From: Falsiroseomonas tokyonensis
GTDB taxonomy: Bacteria > Pseudomonadota > Alphaproteobacteria > Acetobacterales > Acetobacteraceae
Direction of reading: 5' to 3'
Length of the DNA: 64,000 nt
Assembly: GCF_019024325.1 (NCBI RefSeq)
Contig: NZ_JAFNJS010000001.1
Coordinates: 124,001 to 188,000 of the forward strand
Shown in pieces: positions 1-8,099 of this stretch (positions within the stretch are counted from its first letter, which is position 1; the number at the start of each line of letters is the position of its first letter). A program made the position numbers and the translations under genes. The notes below the pieces were generated by a model. The model had not been told where the DNA came from, ran no database searches, and saw nothing but the letters and a program-made list of their open reading frames with translations.

Positions 1-2
1 CC

Positions 3-1019
3 CCGCGGCACCCGCCGGGCTGGTATGGCACGGGCACCAGCGGGGATGGCGCGCATCGCCGGGCGCTGAACCTCGGCGCCGGCATTTCGGCGCCGCGACT
101 CGCGGCGGCGCCGCCTTCCGGCACCGCCACGCGGGCGATCGGCGGCGTGCCGGCGGAGCGTGACCTCGGGCCCTGGCTGCTGGCGGCGGCGATGCTGCTG
201 CTGGTGGTGGACCTGCTGGTGTCACTGGGCCTGCGCGGCGTTCTGGCACGGCCCCGCGCGGTGGCTTCCGCCCTGCTGGTGGGGCTGCTGTGGGGCGGCC
301 CCGCCTTCGCCCAGGAAGGCAGCGCGGCGCTGGCGACGCGGCTGGCCTATGTGGTGACCGGCGATGCGCAGGTGGATGAGGTGAGCCGCGCCGGCCTGGT
401 GGGCCTGTCCGACTTCGTCAACCGGCGCACCGCCGCGGCCCTGGCGGACCCGACGCCGGTGGTGCCCGGGCAGGACGATCTTTCCTTCTTTCCGCTGCTC
501 TACTGGCCGGTCACGGGCGATGCGCCGCAGCCGGGCGCGCCGGCCGTGGCCGCGCTGAACGGCTTCATGCGCAATGGCGGGATCATCCTGTTCGACACGC
601 GCGACGAGGGCTCGGGAGAGGGATTTTCCCCCGGCGCCCGCGCCGCACTGCGCCGCGTGACGCGGGACCTGACGGTGCCGCCCCTGGCGCCGGTGCCGGA
701 GGACCATGTGCTGAAGCGCGCCTTCTACCTGCTGGCCGACCTGCCCGGCCGCTTCGCCGGCGGCACGGTCTGGGTGGCGCGCGACCAGGACCGGGCGAAT
801 GACAGCGTCAGCCCCGTCATCATCGGCGGGCATGACTGGGCGGCGGCCTGGGCGATCGATGCCCGCGGCAACAACCCCTATGCGGCGATCCCCGGCGGCA
901 CGCGGCAGCGCACGCTGGCCTATCGCTTCGGCACCAACCTCGTGATGTACGCCCTGACCGGCAACTATAAGGGCGACCAGGTGCATGTGCCCGCCATCCT
1001 CGAAAGGCTCGGCAATTGA
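3..1019 (+). CDS. DUF4159-domain membrane protein, 5' end outside window
   Basis: C-terminal part of a protein whose reading frame is open from the first complete codon of the window, so the start lies upstream. A hydrophobic segment (GPWLLAAAMLLLVVDLLVSL) is followed by a soluble region with DUF4159 features: LAYVVTGDAQVDEV, a LYWPV stretch and NGGIILFDTRD, a Rossmann-like fold related to class I glutamine amidotransferases but without an obvious catalytic triad. In the known family an N-terminal BatA-like double-transmembrane region precedes this domain, and the gene sits beside MoxR ATPase and DUF58 genes; those partners would be left of the window. Its stop overlaps the next start (TTGA), so the two are translationally coupled. 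Probable role: assembly or maintenance of envelope complexes; exact function unknown. Confidence 0.85.
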   Translation, partial: PRHPPGWYGTGTSGDGAHRRALNLGAGISAPRLAAAPPSGTATRAIGGVPAERDLGPWLLAAAMLLLVVDLLVSLGLRGVLARPRAVASALLVGLLWGGPAFAQEGSAALATRLAYVVTGDAQVDEVSRAGLVGLSDFVNRRTAAALADPTPVVPGQDDLSFFPLLYWPVTGDAPQPGAPAVAALNGFMRNGGIILFDTRDEGSGEGFSPGARAALRRVTRDLTVPPLAPVPEDHVLKRAFYLLADLPGRFAGGTVWVARDQDRANDSVSPVIIGGHDWAAAWAIDARGNNPYAAIPGGTRQRTLAYRFGTNLVMYALTGNYKGDQVHVPAILERLGN

Positions 1020-3184
1020 ACCAGGCCCTCGCCGGGATCGATTTTGCGCCCGTCATCCCGCTCTGGCTGCTGGCGGGTCTCGCCGCGCTGGCGGCACTCG
1101 CCCTGCTGCCGGCGCTGCTGCGCCGGCAGCCGGATGCCACCGGCGCGCGGCGCTGGCAGCCGGCGCGCGGCGCCTGGCTGCGCGCCCTGGCCTTCGGCGC
1201 GCTGCTGCTGGCGCTGGCCAATCCGCGGCTGGTGGAGGAGACGCGCGAGACGCGGCCGGACATCGCCCTGCTGCTGGTGGATCGCAGCGACAGCGCCGGC
1301 CTCGGCGCCCGCCCCAACCAGATCACCGCCGCGCGCGACGAGATCGAGGCCCGCGCCCGCCGCCTGCCGGACCTGGAGCTGCGCACGGTGGAGGTGCCGG
1401 AGGCCGGCAACCAGGGCACGCGTCTCTTCTCCGCCATGGAACGCGCCTTGGCCGATATCCCGCGCGCCCGGCTGGCCGGCGTCATGGCGCTGACCGATGG
1501 CCAGGTGCATGACGTGCCGCCCGCACCGGCGCTGGACGCGCCCTTTCATCTGCTGCTGCCCGGCCAGGCGGGCGAGGTCGATCGCCGCATCCGCGTCATC
1601 GAGGCGCCGGGCTTCGGCATCGTCGGTCGCCCCGTGGAACTGCGCGTGGTGGTCGAGGATCTCGGCGCTCGGCCGAATGAGGGCGGCGCGGCCCGCCTGA
1701 CCATCCGCCGCGACGGCCAGCCGCCCCGCGTGGAATCGGTGCCGGTGGGGCGGGAGCATCGCATCGCCGTGCCGATCGAGCGCGGCGGGCCCACCGTGGT
1801 GGAGCTGACGGCCGAGACCCGTGCCGGCGAGGTCTCGGACCTTAACAACCGCACCGTGGTCTCCATCAACGGCGTGCGCGACCGGCTGCGGGTGCTGCTG
1901 GTCTCGGGCGAACCGCATGCGGGGCAGCGCACCTGGCGGCGGCTGCTGAAGGCGGACCCCAATGTGGACCTGGTCCACTTCACCATCCTGCGCCCGCCGG
2001 AGAAAGACGACCTGACGCCGCTGCACGAGCTGGCGCTGATCGCCTTCCCGGTGCGCGAGCTGTTCCAGGTGAAGCTGCGCGAATTCGACCTGATCGTCTT
2101 CGACCGCTTCGGCAATCGCGGCCTGCTGCCGCCGGTCTATCTGCGCAACATCGCCGACTATGTCCGCGGCGGCGGCGCGCTGCTGCTGTCCGTGGGCCCG
2201 GAATTCGCGGGCCCCACCAGCCTGGCCGCCACGCCGCTCGGCCAGATCCTGCCGGCGCGCCCGCCGACCGGCGCCGGCGCCGCCCAGGCAGCCCTGCTGG
2301 AAGCGCCCTTCCGGCCCCAGGTGACGGAGCTCGGCGCGCGGCACCCCGTCACCGAAAACCTGCCCGGCGCGAATAGTTTTGGGCCGGAGGGCAATCCCCT
2401 GGCCGAGGCCACATGGGGCCGCTGGTACCGCGCGCTGCGCGCCGAGGCGCGGGCCGGCAGCACGGTGATGCAGGGCCCGAACGGCGCGCCGCTGATGGTG
2501 CTGGACCGGGTCGGCGAAGGCCGCGTCGCCCTGGTGCTCTCCGACCATATCTGGCTCTGGTCGCGCGGCCATGATGGCGGCGGCCCCCAGCAGGAACTGC
2601 TGCGCCGCATCGCCCATTGGACGATGAAGGAGCCGGAGCTGGAGGAGGAGGACCTCTCCGCCCGGATCGAGCACGGGCTGATGACGGTGGTGCGCCGCAG
2701 CCTGGAACCCGGCGCGCCGCCCGAGATCGCCATCACCGCGCCGGATGGCGGCCTCACCCGCCATGCCCCGGTGGCGCGTGGCGCCGGGCGGGCGGTGGTG
2801 GAACGCGCCGCGCTGCAGCCGGGCGTCTGGCAGGCCAGCGACGGCCGCCGCACCGCCTTCGCCGCCGCCGAGGCGCCGAATCCGCTGGAAGTCGCCGACC
2901 TCCGCGCCGATGCCGCGCCGCTGCGCCCGCTGGTTGCCGCCACCGGCGGCGGGCTGCGCTGGCTGGGCACGGGGGCGGAGCCGCTGCTGCCGGAACTGCG
3001 CCGCGTCGCCATCGGCCGAGATGCCCAGGGCGGGGCTACCCCCGGCCCGGGCTGGATCGGCCTGCGCCGCAATGGCGACCACAGCGTGACGGGCATCACA
3101 GCCCTGCCGCTGCTGCCGCCCTGGCTGGCGCTGCCGCTGGTGCTTGGCCTGGCGCTGCTCGCCTGGCGACGGGAAGGGCGCTGA
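1016..3184 (+). CDS. Membrane protein with vWA-like and glutamine-amidotransferase-like regions (MoxR/BatA cluster)
   Basis: 722 residues starting at TTG inside a TTGA overlap with the DUF4159 gene. Two N-terminal hydrophobic helices (about residues 10-35 and 60-80) precede a vWA-like segment (DIALLLVDRSDSAG, about 83-96), then a beta-rich region, then a flavodoxin-like part with IADYVRGGGALLLSVGPEF where class I glutamine amidotransferase-like proteins have their core. A final membrane helix (LALPLVLGLALLAW) closes the protein. The vWA MIDAS is imperfect (DRSDS instead of DxSxS), so metal binding is doubtful. Coupling to DUF4159 is the usual arrangement in alphaproteobacterial moxR-DUF58-DUF4159 clusters, thought to act as a chaperone or quality-control system of the cell envelope. 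Start chosen because no earlier in-frame start fits better. Confidence 0.8.
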   Translation: MNQALAGIDFAPVIPLWLLAGLAALAALALLPALLRRQPDATGARRWQPARGAWLRALAFGALLLALANPRLVEETRETRPDIALLLVDRSDSAGLGARPNQITAARDEIEARARRLPDLELRTVEVPEAGNQGTRLFSAMERALADIPRARLAGVMALTDGQVHDVPPAPALDAPFHLLLPGQAGEVDRRIRVIEAPGFGIVGRPVELRVVVEDLGARPNEGGAARLTIRRDGQPPRVESVPVGREHRIAVPIERGGPTVVELTAETRAGEVSDLNNRTVVSINGVRDRLRVLLVSGEPHAGQRTWRRLLKADPNVDLVHFTILRPPEKDDLTPLHELALIAFPVRELFQVKLREFDLIVFDRFGNRGLLPPVYLRNIADYVRGGGALLLSVGPEFAGPTSLAATPLGQILPARPPTGAGAAQAALLEAPFRPQVTELGARHPVTENLPGANSFGPEGNPLAEATWGRWYRALRAEARAGSTVMQGPNGAPLMVLDRVGEGRVALVLSDHIWLWSRGHDGGGPQQELLRRIAHWTMKEPELEEEDLSARIEHGLMTVVRRSLEPGAPPEIAITAPDGGLTRHAPVARGAGRAVVERAALQPGVWQASDGRRTAFAAAEAPNPLEVADLRADAAPLRPLVAATGGGLRWLGTGAEPLLPELRRVAIGRDAQGGATPGPGWIGLRRNGDHSVTGITALPLLPPWLALPLVLGLALLAWRREGR

Positions 3185-3215
3185 GACGCTGGAAGCATCA
3201 GGCCGGGCGCCCCAC

Positions 3216-3587
3216 ATGCGGTGGATGACCCGGTCACGCCTGCTTCCACTCCTCGTCGCCCTGGCCGCCCTCGGCGCCTGCGCCCAGGGGCCGACGCTGG
3301 ACCAGCGCCTGTCCACCTTCGTCGGCCGCGGGGAGGCCGATCTGGTCGCCGCCCTCGGCGTGCCGGTGCGGACCTATGAGGCGGAAGGCCGGCGCTTCCT
3401 GCAATTCGAGCAGCGCCGCAACCTGCTGGTCGCGTCCCCGCTCGCCGCCCCCTATGGCCCCTGGGGCCCGCGCTATGGCTATTGGGCCCCGCCGCCTTCC
3501 TATGTCCAGGCGAGCTGCGACCTGACCTTCGCGCTGCGCGACCAGCGGGTGGAAAGCTTCAGCTATCGCGGCGAGGCCTGCGGCTGA
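3216..3587 (+). CDS. Small putative lipoprotein
   Basis: 123 residues from the ATG that directly precedes a signal peptide (MRWMTRSRLLPLLVALAALGAC). The lipobox LGAC predicts cleavage and lipidation at Cys, hence export to the inner or outer membrane. The mature part (TFVGRGEADLVAALGVPVRTYEAEGRRFLQFEQR) resembles small SmpA/BamE-like or 'outer membrane assembly' folds in which a V-x-x-x-G-x-P motif and a conserved final beta hairpin are seen, but I cannot assign it to a family with certainty. A longer frame open from 3144 would place the signal peptide internally, so 3216 (or 3225) is the start. It lies 31 bases after the preceding membrane protein gene, so it may be cotranscribed. Confidence 0.75.
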   Translation: MRWMTRSRLLPLLVALAALGACAQGPTLDQRLSTFVGRGEADLVAALGVPVRTYEAEGRRFLQFEQRRNLLVASPLAAPYGPWGPRYGYWAPPPSYVQASCDLTFALRDQRVESFSYRGEACG

Positions 3588-3604
3588 GGCGGCGCCGGCC
3601 CGAC

Positions 3605-3628
3605 GCGGGTGACCAAAAGCGGGTGACC
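3605..3628 (+). repeat. 10-bp direct repeat between lipoprotein and ankyrin genes
   Basis: GCGGGTGACC occurs at 3605-3614 and again at 3619-3628, separated by AAAA. It lies between the lipoprotein stop (3587) and the ankyrin gene (3679). It could be a protein-binding site, or chance in high-GC DNA. Confidence 0.4.
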
Positions 3629-3678
3629 CGGCCGGGGCGCCCTTCCTCCGCGCGCCGATTTTCCCTAGGTTCCGCCCC

Positions 3679-4344
3679 ATGCGCCCCTTCCTCCGCCTGC
3701 CCCTGATGGCCGCCCTGGTGGCCCCGCTCCTCCTGCCCGCCTCCCTCGCGGGGGCGCAGGGGATCATCCGGCCGGCCGATACGCCCGCCGCGCCGAATGT
3801 GCGCGCCCCGGCCCTGCCGGGCCTGGCGGCCCGCCGCGCGCCGGCGCCGATTCCGGCGGAGCCCGGCGCCGCCGCCCTCGCGCCCAATGCCGCGCTGTTC
3901 GATGCGATCAGCCGCGGCGACCTGGCGGCGGCGCGGGATGCGGTCAGCCGCGGCGCGAATATCGAGGCGCGCAACGCGCTCGGCCTCTCGCCCCTGGATG
4001 CGGCGGTGGACCAGGGCCGCAACGAGATCGCCTTCTACCTGCTCTCGGCCCGGGACGGCAGCCGCAGCAGCGCGCCACCGCCGGACCTGCCGCCGGGCGC
4101 GCCTTCCCCGGCCGCGGCCATCGCCGCGCGGCTCGGCGCCGCGCCGCCGCCAGCCGCGCGCAGCCGCGCGCCGCTGAACACCCCGCCGGTGCTGGCGGAG
4201 GAGCCCTCGGGCGCCCGGCTCTGGGCTGGCAATGGCGGCGCGGCGCAGCCGGAGGTGGGTTTCCTCGGCTTCGATGCCGGGCGCCCGGCCGGCGCCGAGC
4301 CGCCCCTTGCGGAGACGCGCAGCCCCCGCCGCGCCCGGCCCTGA
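3679..4344 (+). CDS. Secreted ankyrin-repeat protein
   Basis: 221 residues with a clear signal peptide (PLMAALVAPLLLPASLAGAQ, cleavage after AGA). After a proline/alanine-rich linker comes at least one ankyrin repeat pair, about residues 73-115: LFDAISRGDLAAARDAVSRGANIEARNALG continuing into a second helix pair ending IAFYLLS. The remaining C-terminal half is low-complexity and Ala/Pro-rich. Periplasmic ankyrin proteins usually act through protein-protein contacts. Its TGA stop (4342-4344) overlaps the CTG where the IalB-family protein that follows appears to begin, so the two are probably made in a fixed ratio and may interact. Confidence 0.8.
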   Translation: MRPFLRLPLMAALVAPLLLPASLAGAQGIIRPADTPAAPNVRAPALPGLAARRAPAPIPAEPGAAALAPNAALFDAISRGDLAAARDAVSRGANIEARNALGLSPLDAAVDQGRNEIAFYLLSARDGSRSSAPPPDLPPGAPSPAAAIAARLGAAPPPAARSRAPLNTPPVLAEEPSGARLWAGNGGAAQPEVGFLGFDAGRPAGAEPPLAETRSPRRARP

Positions 4345-4943
4345 GCGCCCGCGCGCCCTTCCGCGGCCGCCTGCTCTCGGCAGGTCTGCTTTGGGGCCTG
4401 CTGCTGCTGGCAGGCGCCGCCTGGGCGCAGCGCGGCCCCGCGCCGCTGCCCCCGCCGCCGCCCCCCGCGCCCCTCCAGCAGGCTGCGCCGGCCGAGCCGG
4501 AGCTGGTGCCGGAGCTGACCTGGCGGATGATCTGCAGCGAAGCGGCCGCCGAGACGCCCCGCGCCTGCCGCGTCGCCACCACCCTGCTGGCGCGGCCGCA
4601 GAGCACGCCGCTCGCCCAGCTGCTGCTGACCCGGCAGCGGGAGAGCGGCGCGCTGACCCTGATCTTCCAGCTGCCGCACGGCACCTCCCTGCCCGCGGGC
4701 CTGGCCTGGCAGGCGGATGAGGCGCCGCTGCAGCGCCTGGCCTTCCGCAGCAGCGATGCCGCCGGCGTCTATGCCGCCATGGTGGTGACGGAGGAGATGC
4801 TGGCCACGCTGCGCCAGGCGCGGATGCTGCGCCTGTCCTTCATCACCGATGCGCGCCGCCAGCTGGTCTCGCTGCCCGTCCCGCTGGAGGGCTTTGGCCC
4901 GGCCGTGGCCGAGATGCTGGCCGCCGAGTCCACGACGCGCTGA
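4341..4943 (+). CDS. Invasion-associated locus B (IalB) family periplasmic protein, CTG start
   Basis: The IalB-like domain spans roughly residues 56-195 (WRMICSEAAAETPRACRVAT, later LTLIFQLPHGTSLPAGLAW and MLRLSFITDARRQLVSLPV), with the two family cysteines at about 65 and 76. The nearest ATG/GTG/TTG start is a GTG at 4506, which would remove any export signal. The same frame is open upstream to CTG at 4341, and from there encodes a signal peptide (RLLSAGLLWGLLLLAGAAWA, then Q) plus a Pro-rich linker. CTG at 4341-4343 overlaps the TGA of the ankyrin gene (CTGA), an efficient layout for translational coupling. I therefore take CTG as the start, giving 200 residues. IalB proteins are periplasmic beta-sandwich proteins of uncertain biochemical role. 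Confidence 0.8.
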   Translation: MSARAPFRGRLLSAGLLWGLLLLAGAAWAQRGPAPLPPPPPPAPLQQAAPAEPELVPELTWRMICSEAAAETPRACRVATTLLARPQSTPLAQLLLTRQRESGALTLIFQLPHGTSLPAGLAWQADEAPLQRLAFRSSDAAGVYAAMVVTEEMLATLRQARMLRLSFITDARRQLVSLPVPLEGFGPAVAEMLAAESTTR

Positions 4944-5085
4944 CCACACCGCCCCCCCCGGCGGCGCCCCTTTCCCCCCGAATCCCTACCGGAACACCCC
5001 GATCCGGGCTGGCGCCGCGCGCGCGGCTGGCGGAGGATGCGGAGGCGATCCTGGCACGGAATCGCCGCCTGGGAGGATGACGACG

Positions 5086-5685
5086 ATGACCACCCCCATC
5101 CGGATAGCCGAAACTGGCCCGCGCCGCCTGCGCGGCTTCATCGCGGCGATGACCCGCCTGGTCGAAGAGGCCGGGGAGGACGAGGCCCGCATCCTGGAGC
5201 AAGGCCGCCACCTGCTGGCCGATCTGGTCGCGGTGGATGATTGGCTGCCGGAGGCCTATGCCCAGCCGCATCCGGTGCACTACCGGCAATACCTGCTGCA
5301 TTGCGACCCGTTGGAGCGCTTCAGCCTGGTCAGCTTCGTCTGGGGCCCCGGCCAGCGCACGCCGATCCACGACCACACCGTCTGGGGCTTGATCGGCGTG
5401 CTGCGCGGGGCGGAGGAGGCCGAGCTCTTCACCCCCGACGGCCTGCCCCATCCGGCGGGGCGGGAGCGGCTGGAGGCCGGGATGGTGGATGCCGTCTCGC
5501 CCCGCATCGGCGATATCCACCGCGTCTCCAATGCCTATGACGACCGCGTCTCCATCAGCATCCATGTCTATGGCGCGAATATCGGCGCGGTCTCCCGCCA
5601 TGTCTTCGATGCCGCCTCCGGCGCGCCCAAGGGGTTTGTCAGCGGCTATGCCAATGACAGCCTGCCCAATTGCTGGCAGGGGTGA
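5086..5685 (+). CDS. Cysteine dioxygenase-like cupin
   Basis: 199 residues of a type I cysteine dioxygenase/thiol dioxygenase cupin, which oxidises cysteine (or a related thiol such as 3-mercaptopropionate) to the sulfinate with non-haem iron and O2. The iron site is visible: His95 and His97 in PIHDHTVWGLIGVL and His145 in GDIHRVSN. Length and the RTPIHDHTVWG core match bacterial members. Two ATGs are possible, 5077 and 5086; GGGAGG at 5071-5076 abuts the first but stands 9 bases before the second, so 5086 is preferred. The gene is monocistronic, ending just before a convergent regulator gene. Substrate (cysteine or another thiol) cannot be fixed from sequence. Confidence 0.88.
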   Translation: MTTPIRIAETGPRRLRGFIAAMTRLVEEAGEDEARILEQGRHLLADLVAVDDWLPEAYAQPHPVHYRQYLLHCDPLERFSLVSFVWGPGQRTPIHDHTVWGLIGVLRGAEEAELFTPDGLPHPAGRERLEAGMVDAVSPRIGDIHRVSNAYDDRVSISIHVYGANIGAVSRHVFDAASGAPKGFVSGYANDSLPNCWQG

Positions 5686-5691
5686 GGGACT

Positions 5692-6570
5692 TCACAGGTT
5701 GAAGGCGACGCGGCCAGTTTCGGAAATGTCGTAGCCGCCCATCCGGGCGGCGCGGGCGGCGAAGGCGGTGCTGCGGGCGAAGGCGAACAGGGCCTGCAGG
5801 GCGGGTTCGAAATAGGCGCGGCGGCGCATCGCCAGGTCGAAGCGCTCCCGCACCAGCGGCACGAAGTCGAGGCCCCGGGCGGCGGCCTCGGCGCGGATGC
5901 CGAAGCCGGCATCGGCGCGGCGCTCGGCCACGGCAGCCGCGACCTCGTCCTCGGCCAAGGCGGGTTCGGCCAGGAAGCCGATCGCCTCCAGCAGCAGCCC
6001 GGCCTCGGCCAGCAGGTGCATCAGCAGGACATGGCTGCCGGCGCGCGGCTGGCGGCCGATCACGCGCAGGCCGGGCCGGGCGAGATCCGCCACCGCGCGG
6101 ATGCCCAGCGGATTGCCCGGCGCCAGCAGCAGCCCCTGGTCGCGCCAGGCCCAGGTGAGGCCGACCACCGGCTGGCCCGCCAGCAGATCCCGCACCGCCG
6201 GTTCGTTGAAGCGGCCGCTATCCGGGTCCAGCAGATGGATGGCGGCCGCCACCGCCTCCCCCGCCTGCAGCGCCGCCAGCCCGTCCAGGCTGCCGCCGGC
6301 GCGCAGCGCCAGGCCGCAGCCGGATTGCCGTACCGCCCAGTCCAGCAGCGGGTCGTGGCTGCCGGCCAGGATCGGCGGCGGCGCTGCCTGGGCGTCCTCC
6401 GCCACCTCCGCCTGCGCCACCAGCCAGCGGTCCAGCTGGGCGCGGGGAAACAGCCATTTGCCGCCCAGCTGCGCCGCCGGCAGGCGCCTGGCGCGCGCCA
6501 GGTCATACAGCGCGCGTTCCGAGAGCCGGAGCAGCGCCGCGGCCTCCTTCAGCGTCAGCAGATCCGGCAT
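5692..6570 (-). CDS. Excisionase-type HTH regulator with molybdate/tungstate-binding-like domain (COG1910 type)
   Basis: 292 residues. Residues 1-50 form a MerR/excisionase-type helix-turn-helix (LLTLKEAAALLRLSERALYDLARARRLP then LGGKWLFPRAQLDRWL). The rest, about residues 70-290, is a periplasmic-binding-protein-like fold (AVRQSGCGLALRAGGSLDGLAALQAGEA..., LAPGNPLGIRAVADLARPGLRVIGRQPRAGSHVL) as in COG1910 'molybdate-binding' regulators and the C-terminal PBP-like domain family. It has no signal peptide and should sense oxyanion in the cytoplasm. It is divergent from tupB across 68 bases, so it is very likely the regulator of the tungstate importer. An upstream ATG-equivalent at 6630 would overlap that promoter region and adds non-conserved residues, so 6570 is chosen. 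Confidence 0.85.
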   Translation of the reverse strand: MPDLLTLKEAAALLRLSERALYDLARARRLPAAQLGGKWLFPRAQLDRWLVAQAEVAEDAQAAPPPILAGSHDPLLDWAVRQSGCGLALRAGGSLDGLAALQAGEAVAAAIHLLDPDSGRFNEPAVRDLLAGQPVVGLTWAWRDQGLLLAPGNPLGIRAVADLARPGLRVIGRQPRAGSHVLLMHLLAEAGLLLEAIGFLAEPALAEDEVAAAVAERRADAGFGIRAEAAARGLDFVPLVRERFDLAMRRRAYFEPALQALFAFARSTAFAARAARMGGYDISETGRVAFNL

Positions 6571-6638
6571 ATGGCGGCAGATTCCGGCAGATCGTGTGAG
6601 GATGCAGCCCGACGGCGGCGTTGACGTCAAGGGTCGCC
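6571..6638 (+). promoter_or_regulatory. Divergent control region between the COG1910 regulator and tupB
   Basis: The 68 bases hold two copies of GGCAGAT at 6576-6582 and 6586-6592, spaced exactly 10 bases (one helical turn), and a perfect 10-base palindrome TTGACGTCAA at 6621-6630 that abuts the tupB ribosome binding site (AAGGG, 6629-6633). Either could be the operator of the adjacent HTH regulator. I cannot define -35/-10 boxes with confidence. Confidence 0.45.
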
Positions 6639-7361
6639 ATGGCCAGCTTGCCCGGCATGAACGACCTGACCTCGGCCCTCGGCCAGGCGCTCGGCCTGGT
6701 GGCCGGGGGCGATGCGGCGCTCGGGCACATCGTGCTGCTGTCGCTGCGCGTCAGCCTGACGGCGGTGGGCCTGGCCGCGCTGGTCGGGCTGCCGCTGGGT
6801 GCGCTGCTGGCGGTGGCGCGCTTTCCCGGCCGCGGCGGGGTGGTGGTGGCGCTGAATGCGCTGATGGGGCTGCCGCCGGTCGTCGCCGGGCTGCTGATCT
6901 ACATCCTGCTGTCGCGCTCCGGCCCGCTGGGCTCGCTCGGCCTGCTCTTCACGCCGACCGCCATGGTGATCGCCCAGGCGCTGCTGATCGCGCCCATCCT
7001 GGCGGCGCTGACCCGGCAGGTGCTGGAGGCGATGTGGGAGGAATATGCCGAACAGCTCCGCAGCTTCGGCGCCGGCCCCTGGCGCGCGGTGCCGACGCTG
7101 CTCTGGGACGGCCGCTTCGCCCTGCTGACCGTGCTGCTGGCCGGCTTCGGCCGGGCAAGTGCCGAGGTCGGCGCGGTGATGATCGTCGGCGGCAATATCG
7201 AGGGTTTCACGCGGGTGATGACCACGGCCATTGCGCTGGAGACCAGCAAGGGCGACCTGCCGCTGGCCTTGGCGCTCGGCCTGGTGCTGATGGCGATCGT
7301 GCTGACGGTGAATGCTCTGGCGCAGGGGCTGCGCGACCTGGCCGCGCGGCAGGCCGGCTGA
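6639..7361 (+). CDS. tupB: Tungstate ABC transporter permease
   Basis: 240-residue inner-membrane permease with about five to six transmembrane helices. The EAA-type loop that contacts the ATPase is visible as YAEQLRSFGAGPWRAVPTLLW, and the segment AGFGRASAEVGAVMIVGGNIEGFTRVMTTAIALETSKGD is characteristic of TupB rather than ModB. It imports tungstate with the ATPase and binding protein that follow. Start at 6639 is supported by AAGGG five bases upstream; TTG at 6621 and ATG at 6657 are alternatives. Its stop overlaps the ATPase start by one base (TGATG). Confidence 0.9.
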   Translation: MASLPGMNDLTSALGQALGLVAGGDAALGHIVLLSLRVSLTAVGLAALVGLPLGALLAVARFPGRGGVVVALNALMGLPPVVAGLLIYILLSRSGPLGSLGLLFTPTAMVIAQALLIAPILAALTRQVLEAMWEEYAEQLRSFGAGPWRAVPTLLWDGRFALLTVLLAGFGRASAEVGAVMIVGGNIEGFTRVMTTAIALETSKGDLPLALALGLVLMAIVLTVNALAQGLRDLAARQAG

Positions 7362-8083
7362 TGCGCGCGCCGGAGGCCATTCTGCCGCTGCGCGCCGAGG
7401 GGCTGCGCTTTTCCGCCGGCGGCGTCGGGGTTCTCCAGGGCATTGACCTGGCGATCGAGGCCGGGCGGCCGACGCTGGTGATCGGCCCGAATGGCGCGGG
7501 CAAGAGCGTGCTGCTGCGGCTGCTGCACGGGCTGCTGGCCCCCACCTCCGGCCGCGTGGCATGGGACGGGCCGGCGCCCGATCCGCGCCGCCACCAGGCC
7601 ATGGTCTTCCAGCGCCCGGTGCTGCTGCGCCGCTCCGTCCTGGCCAATCTGCGCTATCCGCTGGCGCTGGCCGGGCTGGACCGTGCCGAGCAGGACGCCC
7701 GGGCGGCGGAGGCGCTGGCGCTGGTGGGCCTGGCGCCGCTGGCGGATCGCCCGGCCCGCAGGCTCTCGGGCGGGGAGCAGCAGCGCCTGGCGCTCGCCCG
7801 CGCCGCGGCGCTGCGGCCCGAGGTGCTGTTCCTGGACGAGCCCTGCGCCAGCCTGGATCCCGCCGCCACCCGCGCGGTGGAGGAGACGCTGCAGGCCCTG
7901 GCGGCGCGCGGCACCAAGCTGGTGATGACCACGCATGACCTGGGCCAGGCACGCCGCCTGGCCGGCGACATCGCCTTCCTGCATCGCGGCCGGCTGCTGG
8001 AACACGCCCCGGCCGCGCGCTTCTTCGCCTCGCCCGCGACGGCGGAGGCCGCCGCCTTCCTGCGCGGCGAGCTGGTCTGGTAA
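7361..8083 (+). CDS. tupC: Tungstate ABC transporter ATP-binding protein
   Basis: 240-residue ABC ATPase. Walker A is GPNGAGKS (42-49), the signature is LSGGEQQRLALARA, Walker B is VLFLDEPCASLD, and the switch His is in MTTHDLGQARRLA. There is no C-terminal TOBE/Mop domain, unlike the ModC further downstream, which fits TupC. ATG at 7361 shares a base with the tupB stop, giving tight translational coupling. It powers tungstate import at the cytoplasmic face of TupB. Confidence 0.88.
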   Translation: MRAPEAILPLRAEGLRFSAGGVGVLQGIDLAIEAGRPTLVIGPNGAGKSVLLRLLHGLLAPTSGRVAWDGPAPDPRRHQAMVFQRPVLLRRSVLANLRYPLALAGLDRAEQDARAAEALALVGLAPLADRPARRLSGGEQQRLALARAAALRPEVLFLDEPCASLDPAATRAVEETLQALAARGTKLVMTTHDLGQARRLAGDIAFLHRGRLLEHAPAARFFASPATAEAAAFLRGELVW

Positions 8084-8099
8084 CCGGAGGATCCCGCGC

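Noticed and set aside
965-3316. A 783-codon antisense open frame over the membrane protein at 1016-3184
   Set aside because: Low-complexity Arg/Gln/Ala-rich translation typical of reverse frames in GC-rich DNA.
5077-5085. Earlier ATG of the cysteine dioxygenase gene
   Set aside because: GGGAGG abuts it with no spacing, whereas 5086 has normal spacing.
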